Assembly (NCBI GenBank): GCA_029204225.1
Contig: CM055102.1
Span: 9,867,456 to 9,931,455, forward strand
Reading direction: 5' to 3'
Length of the DNA: 64,000 bases
Source: Diphasiastrum complanatum
Lineage: Eukaryota; Streptophyta; Lycopodiopsida; Lycopodiales; Lycopodiaceae
Notes under the pieces: generated by a model
What the model was told of the DNA's origin: nothing
The model's input: only the letters and a program-made list of their open reading frames with translations
Databases searched by the model: none
In this document: positions 10,587-25,842 of the stretch, one piece after another
Position numbering within the stretch: position 1 is the stretch's first letter
How the letters are laid out: each line of letters starts with the position of its first letter
Translations under genes and position numbers: made by a program

Positions 10587-13433
10587 ATGTCAACAAGTTC
10601 TACCTCCTCCATTCCAATAGTTGCAACTCAATATGTTGCAACAAGTGCATCATCTTCATCTAAAATTCCCAATGATAGCCTTTTTTTTTATAAAGCCACT
10701 CCTGATTCTCAACATGTTTTCGTAAATGATGTGGCATCATCATCATTTACCTGCTCAACTTCGAAAATTTCTCATGTAAGTACTTTTCAAGAAATGACAC
10801 CTGTAACTCAACTCGTGTCAAATGTTTCGACCTCGTTCTCCTCTTCAGATATAGGCTCTGCATAATTAGAACATTGTTTTTTTTTAACAAGTTGAATCAC
10901 TTAGTGATGATTCACAAGCTTCAATTTACTCGGTTATTGATTCTATTAAATCAGCAGATCCGCGTAAGTCTGTTGATCCTCGACGTTCAAGCTTTTTACA
11001 TGTTCGTAGGAGACCTACTCAAAGTGATGTTCATCGTGTTAAATCTAAAAGGGCTATTTTTACTAAAAATTTAGAGCATTGTGAGGGTCCAGAACATCTC
11101 GAGGTTGGAGCCAGAATTCAGAGTCAAGAAATTCCAACACCTTCTCAACCAGTTCAAGCACCTACAAGAGTCACATGTTCAATTTATAGATCAAACTCCA
11201 AACAAAATAGAAAATACAAGAGAGACTTGAGATCTTCATCTGTTTTAAGTAATCGTCAAAAATAGTTGATTACAAAATCTGAGATTCGTAAGGTACGGAA
11301 TATTATTTGCTGCTCATCCTGTTGCTTACAAAAACTCAGTATCAGAAAAATTGAAGAATTAAGATCAAACTTCTTTTCACGAAATAAGAATGAAAGAAAT
11401 TATTATTTGTGTGCAACAGTGAGACCGGACAAAACCTCCTATTCGTATTTTTCAAATGATTTGGACGTTTGTCACAAAGCTTACAAAGCAGTTCATGCAA
11501 TCGAAAACTCACGGCTTCAACGAATGCATACATGACTTCAAAAAGATCCAACATTATGGGAATTCTTACAGGGTCGAACAGTTTCTCTAGATGTTTTGAA
11601 TGCAACTACTTGGCTAAAGCATTTCATAGATGTGCATGGAGAGAAATTGTCTAATTCTTTATATTTTCACTTGCCGGATAATTTTACATAATTAGAGATG
11701 TTTTTTATGTACAAAGAGTTTGCCAAAACAAAAAATGTTTCCTATTTGAGTTACTCATATTTTCTTAGAATTTGGAAAAGAGATTTTGAACTGGTAAAAA
11801 TTCTGAAAAAATCACGAATGACAGTGTGCTCCACTTGTGAGTTATTAAAGTCTGCAAAACAACTTGCAAAAACCAATGATGAGAAAGGTAAATATTAATC
11901 AGATTTGTCTTTTATTTTAGTTATATTTTATGTTTTGAAATAAAATTAAGTTACAATTTATTTTAATATCATTATGGTATATTTATTCTATGAAATATAT
12001 TCATTGTATTTTCAGTGGATGCTGCAAAAGCCCTTCAAGTGCACAGAGATCAACAAATACTTGAAAGACAAAAGTTGGCCAAGCACCAAAAGAAATGTTT
12101 GAAATGTCCACAAAAGTATATGGGCCTTGTTATTGATAGCATGGATCAAAAGAAAACAATGTTGTCTCATTTTGTTAGAGTGCCCAAAAATCTGTACGAG
12201 ACAGATTTTATTCAAGTTCATCCCAACATTCAACGATCCAAATTTGACGATCACCATATTACATAAGATAATTTGCGAATTTCGTAAAAATCTTCTAGAA
12301 ATACTTTATTTGCCACTTGACAACACTGTTGAAAATAAAAACCAAACTGTTTTGGCATATTTGTCTATGCCAGTAGAGAAAAAAAATTTCAAACAAATAA
12401 AAATAGGATTTTTGTTGGTAGGGCATACCCACGATCAAATTGACCAAATGTTTAGTTGCTTTTCTAAGAGGTTGAGACGCAAGAAGACATTTTCTTTACC
12501 AGTGCTTCAAAGCATTGTCGAGGAATTGTATGTGCCAAAGCCAAACATGTCATTAATCAGAGACACATATGATTTTCGTGATTATGTTAAGACATCCAAT
12601 GAAACAGAGCGATGCGTACCTAATATTAATGATATTAGTTTTTAGCACCAGTTTACAATCAAATGGAACAAATTAGACATTATATTATTATGGAAAAAAC
12701 TATTTTCAAATTCAATTTCATGGTTGCCTCTTGAAGGAGTTCGATTTTTGTTTAACATTCCATCGACTCAAATCAAGCTTGCTGTGTTGTCTTCCTTGAA
12801 GTCCATGCTAGAAGAACAAAGGGCGCAAAGAGAACATCATGAGATTGATCTATTTGCCTCATTAAATTTTTTGGAATCAAGTATTCAAGCAGCTTATTAT
12901 TTTTTTGATGAGTCTGATCAGCATTGGTGGATGGACTTTTTCAAGGAACAAGAAATCAGTTTGCTCAATCTCGAACATGCATCAACAATTGAAGAATTTC
13001 ATTGGACTCATATGTTGGAAACTTCAACTACAATTGTCGAACCTTCAAATCTTCCTCGAGATAATGATATCTTGCAGCTTGTGCAAGGTGAGGAATGTGA
13101 AATTTATGTGGGCTCAAGAAAAAATATGCGAAGTGTAGAAGCTGCAAAAATGAAATAGTGCAGTGATTTGAATGAAATCCAAATTGGAAGCCTTGTTGCA
13201 CTTCTTTTCATTCAAAATAGCAATCAGACAAAAATACTACGTGTCCATTGGTTGCGCACCACTTCAACGAATGTTTTTTTGAGAAGGTACGAACTCGAAA
13301 TGTTGCAAGTAGATCCAAAGGGCAAGAGAAAGAGATTGTCAAAAATCAACCAAGAGTCGACGATTTGAATTTACAGGATGTAGATGTTTTGGCATTTAAT
13401 TTTGAGCTAACAATGACTAAAGATTATTTATGA
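10587..13433 (+). pseudogene. DUF7869-like transposase, copy 1
   Basis: A decayed plus-strand gene. It has a Ser/Thr-rich N-terminus (10587-10865); a basic region and a conserved block with SYLSYSYFLRIWKRDFELV and CSTCELLKSAKQL up to 11887; an intron (11888-12015, GT...TTTTCAG); then DSMDQKKTMLSHF, PLDNTVENKNQTV and GHTHDQIDQMFSCFSKRL. The spaced Asp residues and the HTHxxIDQMFS motif match the DUF7869 domain as I remember it, often found on transposons and probably RNase H-like. A C-terminal region follows from 12724, including WKRDF-unrelated sequence such as LRVHWLR and RYELE. Several stops and frameshifts break it. Against copy 2 (33.6-35.4 kb) it lacks about 20 codons before PNIQRSKFDDHH and about 18 codons before FIQNSN. 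The superfamily assignment is tentative. Confidence 0.6.
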
Positions 13434-13604
13434 AAGTCAACTATATCTATATTGCCTTGCTATTAAGGCTAATAGCTCCTTTTGGACCTACAAAGCTTAC
13501 ATTGGATATTATATTGCCTTGAAAAGCATTGATGCACTAAAAGTACATGACACAATGTGCAAGAGCCGGTTTGTTGGTGGTGACTTTTCTTCTCTGCATC
13601 GTTG

Positions 13605-14441
13605 TCACTTGTGTGTGGTCAATAGGAGTGGATGCCTATAGAGACGATCTCTCCTAACATTTCTTTGACTTGAGCTCGTGTGTGACACAGCAACAAGTTG
13701 TCGTGATTGTGTGCCTGATGGAGATGATGTGGAAGGTTTATAACCTCTGCTAGCAACATCGTCTCTTGGGCCAAGGCAAGCTTCAAGTCCAAGTTGCTGC
13801 CTTTTGGCTATGTCAAAAATGATGTAGTCCAAAGATGTGACTGAGGCTCTTTTCTTCAAGGCATTTATCAACTATCTGGGGATGATTCTGGCCCAGTTAT
13901 ACATGTTTTGTTGGAACTCATAGGATTATCTCAACATGGCAAATATCTGGAGAGGGATCCTCATTAGGTGTGCCTTTCTTTTGTGTGTGTACTTCATCAA
14001 GTACACACAAACAACTGCTAATTCCGTGCACTTGATTGCCTCTAGCAGAATACCATCTTTATTTTTCCACTTATCGACACTCGTGTCGTGGAACTTGGCA
14101 TATGGCTACTACAACATGTTGGTCAGCTTCATGGATTTTTTCTTGTGGCCACTTGGGAAGTCAAAGGCATTCAAGTTGCTCCCAGCCAGATATATAGACA
14201 CTTTCAAACTTTGCAAGTCAATTCAGAATGTCAACTACTTGTCGTCAAAATTCTCATTAGCCTGCTGCATGAGATACAGACTCTGGTCTCCCTTCCACTT
14301 GGGAATATCAAAACCTAGCTCTTGAAAAAGAGTTTCGGCTTGTGTATATCATTGGAACATTTTATCACCTTCACATTGGATGAGGTTCAATGTCTTAGGC
14401 ATTTCTAGTATCCCTTCATTGTGATCTGAATCCGATTCGGC
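13605..14441 (-). pseudogene. Gag-like remnant of an unassigned retroelement
   Basis: A minus-strand gene begins at ATG 14441 (MAESDSDHNEGILEMPKTLN). It continues through FQELGFDIPKWKGDQSLYL, IYLAGSNLNAFDFPSGHKKK, KFHDTSVDKWKNKDGILLEA and NMYNWARIIP, ending in a Ser-rich tail (KPSTSSPSGTQSRQL) around 13660. At least five stops interrupt it. The acidic N-terminus, helical middle and low-complexity tail suggest a gag or DNA-binding accessory protein, but no zinc knuckle is present and I do not recognise the family. It is read in the same direction as the gypsy remnant upstream, although a direct link is not shown. Confidence 0.35.
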
Positions 14442-14499
14442 CATTTTTTTTGCAAGTTTTGGCTTTTTCTGGTTTTCTTTGAATTAGGTGTCGGATGGG

Positions 14500-14960
14500 A
14501 TATGTTGGCTACAGTGTCGGATGCAAGTGTCGGCTACAATGGCGGATGCAAGTGGTGGATGCCAACTGTCGAATGCAAAATCGGCTACAATGGCGGATGC
14601 AAGTGGTGGATGCAAACTGTCGAATGCAAAATTGTCGGATACAAATGAAAATGCAGGTCGTCGGATGTAACAAAATGCAATATGTTGGATGCAAACAAAA
14701 ATGGTCTGTCGGATGTAGGTAAATGTGCAGATTTTAGATGCAGATATACGTGCAAATCTGGAATGCAAAGTGAAAATGAAAAGTCAGATGTAAATTAGAA
14801 ATGCAAAGTCGGATGCAAAGTAGAAATGCAAAGTCAGATGCAATTCTAAAAATGTAGGTTGTGACGGATATCAAATGTAGATGGAAATGGTCTGAAAATA
14901 AAAGATGAGGAGATGGTCAGATGTAACAAGGTTGCTCTTGGATGCTAACCAAAAAGATGT
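14500..14960. repeat. GGATGCAA-rich region with a 51-bp tandem duplication
   Basis: The phrases TCGGATGCAA, GGATGTAA and AATGCAAA recur roughly every 15-40 bp. A clear 51-bp direct duplication lies at 14531-14581 and 14582-14632 with two or three differences. It sits upstream of the gag-like ATG at 14441, so it may be that element's leader. Short open frames in it are repeat artefacts. Confidence 0.8.
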
Positions 14961-14999
14961 GAATGGATGCAACAGTCATAGGGCTTACCGTAAAGGTAT

Positions 15000-16915
15000 C
15001 CTCATAGTACCTTCGTAGTCGACTACCATTAACCAATGTATCTAGGGGTACGCCTTCTAATGTTGCACCATTCGTAAAGATTTTATTAACAACATAAGGA
15101 CCTTGGCTACGAAATTTTCAATTTCCTAGGTTAAATTTTTGAGGATGTATAAAGTAAAACTTTTTCACTGGCATGAATGTCCTTAGTTTGGACGTGACAA
15201 TCATGCCAAGCCTTTTGTCATCTCTTATTGTACCAATTGTGCGTGATAGGATATGAATCGTGTTTCACACAATTTGGTCAATGTGAAGAGTCTATTTTGA
15301 ACTCGGTATTGATAAACACTATCATCACACAAGTTAGTGGCATATACTAAAGTGATGCATAGGGAAGGAATAAAAAATTCTACAACCTCTTGGCCATATA
15401 CTAGCTCAAATGGTGTTTTTCATCCTGTGGCTTGTTTCAGCGTTGTTCGATATGCCCAGATAGCAGAAAATAACTTTGTTTCCAATCTAATCAACTTGTT
15501 TCTACTATCTTGATTAGAACCTTGCAAATTGTTTTGTTCATAGATTCAGCTAGTCCATTGCATCTAGGATAGTACGGGGTACTGTTTCATTGTATATAAC
15601 AAATTAATGAGTTAGTAAACTATTGATTACTTCATTAAGAAAATGAGAACCACGATCACTTAGAGGCTCTATTGGACAGCCAAATCGAATGATAGTGTTT
15701 TTATAGAGGAATCGTGCTACAAATATTGCGTCTGCTTTTCATGTTGTTCTAGCCTCTATCCATTTTGTTGCATAATTAGTGGCAATCAAGATGTATCGTG
15801 ATTGTGTGCCACGTGCCACTGGACTAATAGGTCCAACAAAATCAATACCCCATTTGTTAAATGCTTGATTTTCAAGTATTGGAGTAAGGATATTGTCGTC
15901 GGCTTTCTAAATATTCTTTGCATGTTGACAAACGTCACAAACTTTTATATAAGCATGGGTGTCTTTGGATAGGGTTGGTCACCAAAATCCTACCAGAAGG
16001 ATTGCCCTAGTAGTAGCATCAAAGGAGAAATGCCCACCCCCAATACCTTCGTGTGTAAAGGAAATAATCTGTCGGACTTCATATTTATGTGCACAACAAT
16101 ACCATCAACACCTAGCTTGTATAGTTGTCCCGCAATAAGATGATAAGGCAAAGTTTTCATAATGAGTTTTATTTTTTGCAGTTTTGTCAACTGAGGATCT
16201 ATTTCCCCAGTGGCTAGATGGCTAGTAATAACATCAGCCCATAAAGGTGTCGCATCTATATAAAATAGACATGCATCTGGTAACTCATCATTTATTGGCT
16301 CATCAGATGCTTTAGCACTAGATAATCATGAAAGATGATCAGCCAAGAAATGTTGTGATCCTTTTCGAATAACTACTCAAAAGTTGAATTCTAGAAGTAT
16401 CAACAACCATCGTACAATTTGTCCTGTTTTGCATGGTTTATTCAGTATATATAGAAGAGCATGATGGTCAGTATAAAAGACAAAAAGCTGGCCTGGCAAA
16501 TAATGACAAAATTGTTGAACAACATAGACCACCGCTAATGCTTCTCTGTCTGTAGTGAAATAATTAACCTCAGCTGGTACCAGCTGACGGCTTAGAAAAC
16601 GGATTGGAAAATCCTTTCTAAACTTTCCGGATTGCATTAAAACAGCACTAATGGCATACTTACTAACATCCGTATGCACATGGAACCCTTATTGTAATCA
16701 GGCACGCTAAGAATTGGTGCGGTGACTAAAGCCTGTTTGAGTTCTTTAAAGGCTTTAATTCGTTCTTCTGTCCACCTTGGATCAGTAATGATTTTATATA
16801 CTAACCTCGCTTTATCAGTGTAGTGTATTATAAAAATTTGATAGTAACCCGTGTGGCCAAAAAAAACATAAATTTTCTTAACTGTACTTGGTAGTGGCAT
16901 TTCGAAAATCACCCA
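15000..16915 (-). pseudogene. Gypsy (Ty3) pol remnant: RT end, RNase H, integrase
   Basis: Reading leftwards on minus: 16912-16637 gives FGHTGYYQIFI, ARLVYKIITDPRWTEERIKAF and ELKQALVTAPILSVPDY, the RT/RNase H connection. 16679-16377 gives HTDVSKYAISAVLMQ, FLSRQLVPAEVNYFTTDREA and FYTDHHALLYIL, the RNase H domain. 16190-15990 is the linker. From 15950 downward come CDVCQHAKN, WGIDFVGPISP, YATKWIEA and GCPIEPLSDRGSHFLNEVI, the integrase zinc finger and catalytic core. Stops and frameshifts occur throughout. The RT catalytic box and gag are missing, and no LTRs were identified. It is a dead fragment butting against a copia fragment at about 16.92 kb. Confidence 0.8.
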
Positions 16916-16939
16916 GATCTTTTCGCGATAAGTGGCAAG

Positions 16940-18315
16940 AAATGTTATGGCCCAAAGCTACAAAATGGAAAACCTAGATCTGGCATATTCAACAAAATTT
17001 TGAACCTTTGGTTGGAAGGTATACAGCTTCTCTTCGACATTGTCATTAAGAAACGTTGTCTTAACATCCATATGGTGTATTTTGAGGTCTTCTGCGACTG
17101 CTAATGCAATTAGAGTTTTGATTGACTGCATTTTGACAACAAGACTAAATTTTTTTGATAATCCACTCTTTGGACTTGAGTGAATCCTTTAGCCCCCAGT
17201 CGTGCTTTCCATTTTGCAATAAAACCATCAGAGTTGTTCTTCTTCTTGAAGATCCACTTGTTGTCAATAACTCTCTTGTGAGTGGGAAAGTCAACCAATG
17301 TCCAGGTCTGGTTCATCAAAAGTGAGTTGCACTTGCTTTCCATAGCTTCTTGCCACTTCATTGCATCCTTGGGGTTAATTGCTTCAGCTAGGGTCTCTGG
17401 TTCTTTTGATGAAATCCAGAATGATTGAGGTGTATACCTCTCAAAAATTGTTCGAGTCCGTGAGGATTTGCGAACATTTGGTTGACCAGAATGAGATGGT
17501 GTTTCTTCTTGAATTTGTCCAAATCTATTCGAGCTAACTTGGTCTGGTATGGTGATAGGTCTTGTCGGCTGCTCGACTTCTGTAGCTATAGTTGCAGGTT
17601 CTGTAGAAGAGACATTATCATTGGAAGATTCCATGCTGCGTAAAATAGAATGAAATGATATCATCATTTATCGATGGTTATTTAAAATCATAGTATGTAT
17701 GTTCTTGGAAGATTACATCCCTAGACATGAATGCTACATTGGTGGATGGATCATAAACTTTGTAAGATTTATGTTCATCAGAATATCCAATGAAAGTACA
17801 TTTATTTGTCCTATGATCCAGCTTATCCTAAGCTGTTTAGGAATGTGAACAAAACATACACAACCAAAGACTTTTAAATGGCTAACACTAGGCTTGTGTC
17901 CATGCCATATTTCATAAAGATTTTTGTTGTTGACGGCTTTAGTGCTGGATCTGTTCTGTAAGTAATAGGTTGTGGTAGTAGCTTTTGCCCAAAATTTCAC
18001 TGGTAGGTGCGTTTCATGTAGAATGGATTTGGCTGAGTTGAGAAGTGTTCGATTCTTCCTTTCTGCAATTTCATTCTGTTGAGGAGAATAGGAAGTTGTG
18101 AACTGTCTTCGAATGCCATGTTCAGCCAAGTTGTCGTACATCTCGTTAGAGAGGTGTTCGTCGACACCATCTATTTGGAGAGCTTTCACTTTTGTAGACA
18201 TTTGTGTCTCAGCCATGGCCTTGAATCTTTTGAAGCATGCAAAATGAACATCTAGCCCAAGTGACAAGGTGACATTTCTAACAGATCGGCCGAAAGGAGA
18301 TCTAGGGGTCAACAA
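16940..18315 (-). pseudogene. Copia integrase and reverse transcriptase remnant
   Basis: 18315-17734 carries the copia integrase core and C-terminal part: LQIDGVDEHLSNEMYDNLAE, FTTSYSPQQNEIAERKNRTL, LPVKFWAKATTTTYYLQNRS and HLKVFGCVCFVHIP. 17667-17110 is the hinge and RT start: RTRTIFERYTP, EAMESKCNSLLMNQTWTLVD, NKWIFKKKNNSDGFIAKWKA and RLGAKGFTQ. The frame continues to about 16975 (HHMDVKTTFLN), where the element is cut before the YVDD box. The catalytic Glu context (QNEIAERKNRT) is preserved, but the first catalytic Asp region is missing and a frameshift lies around 17.7 kb. Same strand as the gypsy fragment to its left. Confidence 0.85.
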
Positions 18316-18457
18316 TTTAGTTGATCTCTGGAGTTTTCTGATCTCCCTTACCAGACCTGCTTCCTGCCATGCCTACGGCCAGTACAAGGGGGACACGGGC
18401 ACGGGAGGGCTGTACAGAGGTAATAGCATAGGCAGTGGCCTTCGTCCTAGCCATCAT
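18316..18457 (-). other. GC-rich pocket with a short MARTK-like frame
   Basis: A GC-rich island of about 140 bp in AT-rich surroundings. A minus frame from about 18457 starts MMARTKATAYAITSVQPSRA and runs about 40 codons towards the copia fragment before a stop. The first residues resemble the histone H3 N-terminus (MARTK) only superficially. It may be the start of a gag or a captured fragment. Confidence 0.25.
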
Positions 18458-21400
18458 GGTCAGATATAAAAAAAGGACACAAAAAAAATTTGCAGAAGAA
18501 AAGACACAAAAAGATTTGCGAAAGAAAGGACAAAAACAAATTCACAATAGAAAGAAAATAGATAGATAGAGTATCGGTTTGAAGCGCAAGATTATTAGAA
18601 GAAAAAAAAGAAATTGAAGTTTCGCACTCGAAAGAGATATCAAGGATATCGCCATATCGGTCTCGAACATGGGGGCGTTGGCGGGTACTAGGAGGTTATT
18701 GGACGCGCTTGAGATTAATATTTGGATGTAAAAACTGAAAATTTGCGAGAAAAAATAAAAAATCCATGGGGGTATTTATAAAAAAAAAAATCACACGTGT
18801 GGATATAACATGTGCAAAAACATTTCGATTGTTTTTTGTAGAGGACTTTGAATGATATTCATCCTTAACTTCATAAGTTCCAACATTAGATATATGTTAG
18901 TTATAATGTTGCTTAGGAAACTCAAACTAGAGGTTTTTTTCCATTACATATGTTGTAAAGCCCCATTTTTATTATCAAAAGAAAAATGACCTGTGGGAGT
19001 ATTTTTCTTTTGCACAAATGACTTATAATCCTCAATAGCATGTGAGGTACCGGAGGTAGGAAATGACATATTCTTGTTCCTTTTGGATTGGGATTGCAAG
19101 ATTGTCATTGATTATTGATCTTGGGAAAATTGTGCATGAAGGATTTGAGACAAGATTGGTTATGCATTCAATGTAATTGAAAACAATATGATAATTAACT
19201 ATATCATATTTCAATACATCGATGCGCGGTTCAGACTCTAAGACTGATACAAACACATGTGATTGTTCACTCCATTTAGTTCCTTCTTAAAGAATTAACA
19301 ATCGAAGAACATGAATTTATGTGATCGTGAACTTAACTACATTGGCTCAAGCAATTGTTATGATAACCTAAGATGCACTTTCAAATATACTGAAAGAACA
19401 AACATTCATCAAAACATTGCAAGGGCAAATGGAAGCTTAAATCGATTGCAAAAATTGCAAGTCTATTTGATGCTTTAGAAGCAATATACGATGAAGTAAT
19501 TATACATATATGATATGTTTTGATGAGCATGGATTTTTTTAATCTATTAATCGATATTCTTGTACTCAAGTAGGTGAAAAAAAAAATTCCTCCCAAGTCC
19601 TTTCCAAATGTATAGTATTCTTCCTTGCTAATTAGCATTGAATTTTAGGTGTATGAATATCAAAGTTATCAAAGCAATAATCTCTGTAAGTTCATTAAAT
19701 GAGTTGGTTTGTCTTCATGTTCCTTCTCAAGTAAATGGTGGAGAGTCGATTTGAGTCAACTTAAGTCGATTTGATTCTAAGGTCCGATCATGTCAAATTG
19801 TTACTAAATCATGTCAAACCATAACTTGACTATTTGCTACAAACATATGCTCTTTGCTCAATTTTTATTTATTATATGATACATTAAGAGAATATCAATA
19901 CAAAATTTTTAAAATTTCTTCACATTGAGAGAAAGAGGGTTACCACATGTTCCCCACCTCAAATGCAAAATGACCTCATGAGCGATTAACTATCTATCTT
20001 CTAGAGTTACAAAAGAAGTTGATCTATGAAATACTTCCATTGTGCGTGAAGTGAAATCCCAAAATAATCGAGATCAAATCCTGTACATATAGGATGATAG
20101 TGGTTATTGATGACATTTCGTTGTACAAGGTTAATCTACTTGTCTGTTTTATGTTATTTCAATTGCCATCATGGCTTGCGCAAAAAGACATTGTGTGCAT
20201 CTTTTTGTATCAAATCAATATGTCAAACATCATTTTAAGTTCGTGTTGCATTCTACATGATTATCTAGTCTAGAATTGTTTGGTAGTAGAAAAGCTTGCA
20301 CGAGCTCCACAAGTATTGTCCATAATTCAATATCGAAAGCTATATAATGCAAAATCGAGGAGATTCCCCTATAATTCCTTGTTGTATTATGTGGAATTCC
20401 TTCATATAGTCTTCCTTGTTATATTATTAAACAAAAGCATAGGTGACAATCTTGAATATCTTTTGTACACAAATAAAAATCATTAAAAAACCCTAAGGGT
20501 TGATTACTCCTCGAGCTTTGAATTGAAATCTTCATTGTAGTATTGCCCATGCAAGACATCCTCTTTGGATATAATTAATTATACTCAAGATTACTAGGAA
20601 GCTCATTTTCAATTTCATGGTCACCCCCACTCCTCCATTATAAAACCTATCATACCTACCAGAAAACAATATTCCATCTGCCAAAAATTCTCGATATTTT
20701 TTAGTTGTGAGATCTATTTGAACCATTTTCTTTTCCATTAAGGGCATTTCAACTTTCAATACTCAATGAGATTTTGATGATGCCTTTGGCAGTACTATCT
20801 TCCTCTCTTTTTGGGTGGGGCAAATGGGTCTATAATTTCAATGCTCTACATGATTATCAACAAGAGAAAACCACTTGTCTTTTTGAAGAATGTCATCGAG
20901 GTGTGAACATTGCAATGAGAACCATGGATGTTTTTGAGAGACCATCTACTAAAGAATATTCTTCACACGATTTTGATACAGACTAACAAAAAACATGACA
21001 ATCATGTTCCTCAACATAGCCTAGTGTATAATCAATGCCTCAAGGAGAGCATCAAGGTGATCTATTTGAGCCATTGACTAAGGAAGAAGTTATGACACAG
21101 TGGAAGTTAGAATTGATGGTTTTGAGAATTCTTTAGCGATCAAAACTTTGTCAAATGGTGTTATATCCTTTGGGAGAAAAAAGCTTCTCAACCAAGAAAT
21201 TAAGCTGCAAATTCTAGTGAAGACTTGAATGTAAAGTTTAATTTAGTATACTATTCAAGAAGTTGATGAAATACATGAATAAGAGTTCCAATAAGAGAAT
21301 GATCTTCATCAATTTCACAAATTTTTTGGGATGAGCATTTCAAACACATATATGATAATGGTCTATATGAGATTATTATGGATGAAGATTCATAAACATT

Positions 21401-22229
21401 TCTTATTCATATAAGAAGTTTCTCATTGGAATGGCCGACTATATATGATGCAAACATTCATATAAGATATTTCAATTCGAGGTACAATAACTAGTATGTT
21501 GAATCAACTTGCATTGAATGGCAAATATGGCATTTTGATCAATGCTCAAGTGCTTGTTAACAACATAAAAAATCTTTGTTCTCAACAATCATTGCCTTTG
21601 TGCAAGAAACAAAGTTGAACACTTCTAAGCTTGAAGAAGCCTTCCAAGGAGTGAAATCAAATAATATTCAAAAGGTTGATATCTAAGGCATTGGATTAAT
21701 GATCCTCAAGGTAGAGTGATATTAGGAAGCAAACATATGATGATATTCTTTTGTACACTTTCAAAGACACATCATCAATCTCTTCTTCAATGATCTTTCA
21801 AGATTCATGGGGTACAATTGCTGGAATAGGTAACTAATTAGATGAGATATCTACTATAAGAGATCTGACATCTCCTATAAATACATACTCAAAATTGCAA
21901 GCTGATTAATAGAAATTTTCCAACAAGCAATCTCTATTTTGTAGGATAAAAATATTTAACTAGGGGACGGTTATATAAACAAAATTTAGATAACCAAAGT
22001 AATGATTTGTAAAGCCCAAAAAGTTACACTAGCCTTCATAAATGAAGGCATGCACTTATTTAGGCCGTAGAGACTGATAACTAGCTAGACTTTAATAGTT
22101 AGTGGCATATATAAGGTTAAGCCTAGATAGAATTTGGATGTTGCATATCAATAGCCTATCAATATCATCCAAGAGATCTTTTGGCCCATATGCTTTGCGA
22201 GAGACTTGAACATCCTCAACTCCTCCTTC
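18458..22229. other. No recognised gene
   Basis: AT-rich sequence with only short frames. The longest plausible one (20774-20986, plus) has no domain, and the following 900 bases have stops in all frames. Probably old transposon debris. Confidence 0.5.
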
Positions 22230-22390
22230 GTGAATATGAGATTTAGAGAGTGCTCATGCTACATCTCATGTGCCTTATGATGATTTTTACTCTAATGTCT
22301 TGAAATTTGAATGATATTTCTATGCTATTGTGTTGTTTTGCTACTATGATGTCATCAACATAAGCATTGCTGTACTTTTCTTTTTCTTGG
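22230..22390 (-). pseudogene. Possible reverse transcriptase scrap (YVDDI box)
   Basis: The minus translation contains KYSNAYVDDIIVAKQ in one frame, matching the catalytic YVDD box of copia and some gypsy elements, followed by about 20 codons without other clear motifs. It is too short to assign to a family. Confidence 0.3.
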
Positions 22391-24815
<2,425 letters not shown>

Positions 24816-25779
24816 TGTTGGAATTTTAATTCACTTCAACCACTCGATCCAGTTGCCACTTTATCTGTTACCAGCTATTTGTTTCAAGTATTCACGATAG
24901 AGTCCTAGACTTGGTTATTTATTCGGGAACCTACTACAGTTGAAGAACTTGCAGATATACACACAAGTTGTTCGCGACACTATTGCAAGTCAACTGAATA
25001 AGTCAAAGAGTCACCTTACACCTTTGATAATTGACAGTTCTTTGATAGTCAACCATCTCACGAATCAACAATTCGTCGACAATTGAACTATCGATGGTTC
25101 ACTATTCGGAAGACATTCGAACCTAACGGCAAAGCTAGCATCTCGAACTATACTTACTACTATCAGGCCTTCACACTCACTTTATTGAACGATTGGCCCA
25201 AAGGATGACATGTAATAGAGTAACTGCATTGTGTGCATATACAGAGTTAGATGCACATTCTAAGGGGTAACAAGTAGATGTACTGATCTATTTGATCACA
25301 TGTATCGCACTAGTGATATTCATTGTTTTTGCCTAGCACTATCGTTCAATTCTAAATTGTTCTTCTAGGCTTGTATATTGATAAGTAGATTTCTTTAAAA
25401 TAATCTTATGTACATTCGCACATCTTTAATATTTAAATTTGTGTTCTTCAAATGGGTGTACAATGTGTAAATGGTCAAGGTTATGTCTACCTTCTGATCG
25501 TGAATCGAATGCTCATTACTTTCCTTGTGTGTCTTATTGATTGAGTCGAAGAGTAGAATTACGGCTGTCCTTGACGCCTTCGAATTATGTATCTATGGTT
25601 GTCTAAGACACCTAATGACTCATCGATTAACCGATTGGTTCTGTTGTGACAAATGATCTAAACACAGTTTCTCTTGATTCACTAATTCTTCTGCAACTCT
25701 ATCGCATGCGATAGTTCGACAATATTGTTTCTCGACACTTCGAGTTGTCGCGATCTTTTACACCTATCGCATTTTCCCA
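24816..25779 (+). repeat. 5' LTR of a copia element, with primer-binding site
   Basis: The LTR probably runs from TGTTGGAATTTTAATTC at 24816 to ...TTTTCCCA at 25779, about 964 bp. It is followed by TGGTATTAGAGC at 25784-25795, the standard plant copia primer-binding site complementary to initiator Met-tRNA (a TGGTATCAGAGC variant). The left edge is inferred from the TGTTGG start and the primer-site position, because no 3' partner LTR was found in the window. Confidence 0.6.
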
Positions 25780-25842
25780 ATAATGGTATTAGAGCTTGTG
25801 TTGATTGTCATAATATTTTCGATTATTTTCTTTTCTAGGCAC

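Noticed and set aside
13936-14325. 129-codon plus-strand frame
   Set aside because: The minus strand carries the better supported gag-like coding sequence; this is its shadow.
18316-18457. Histone H3 gene
   Set aside because: Only the first five residues (MARTK) agree; the following sequence is unrelated.
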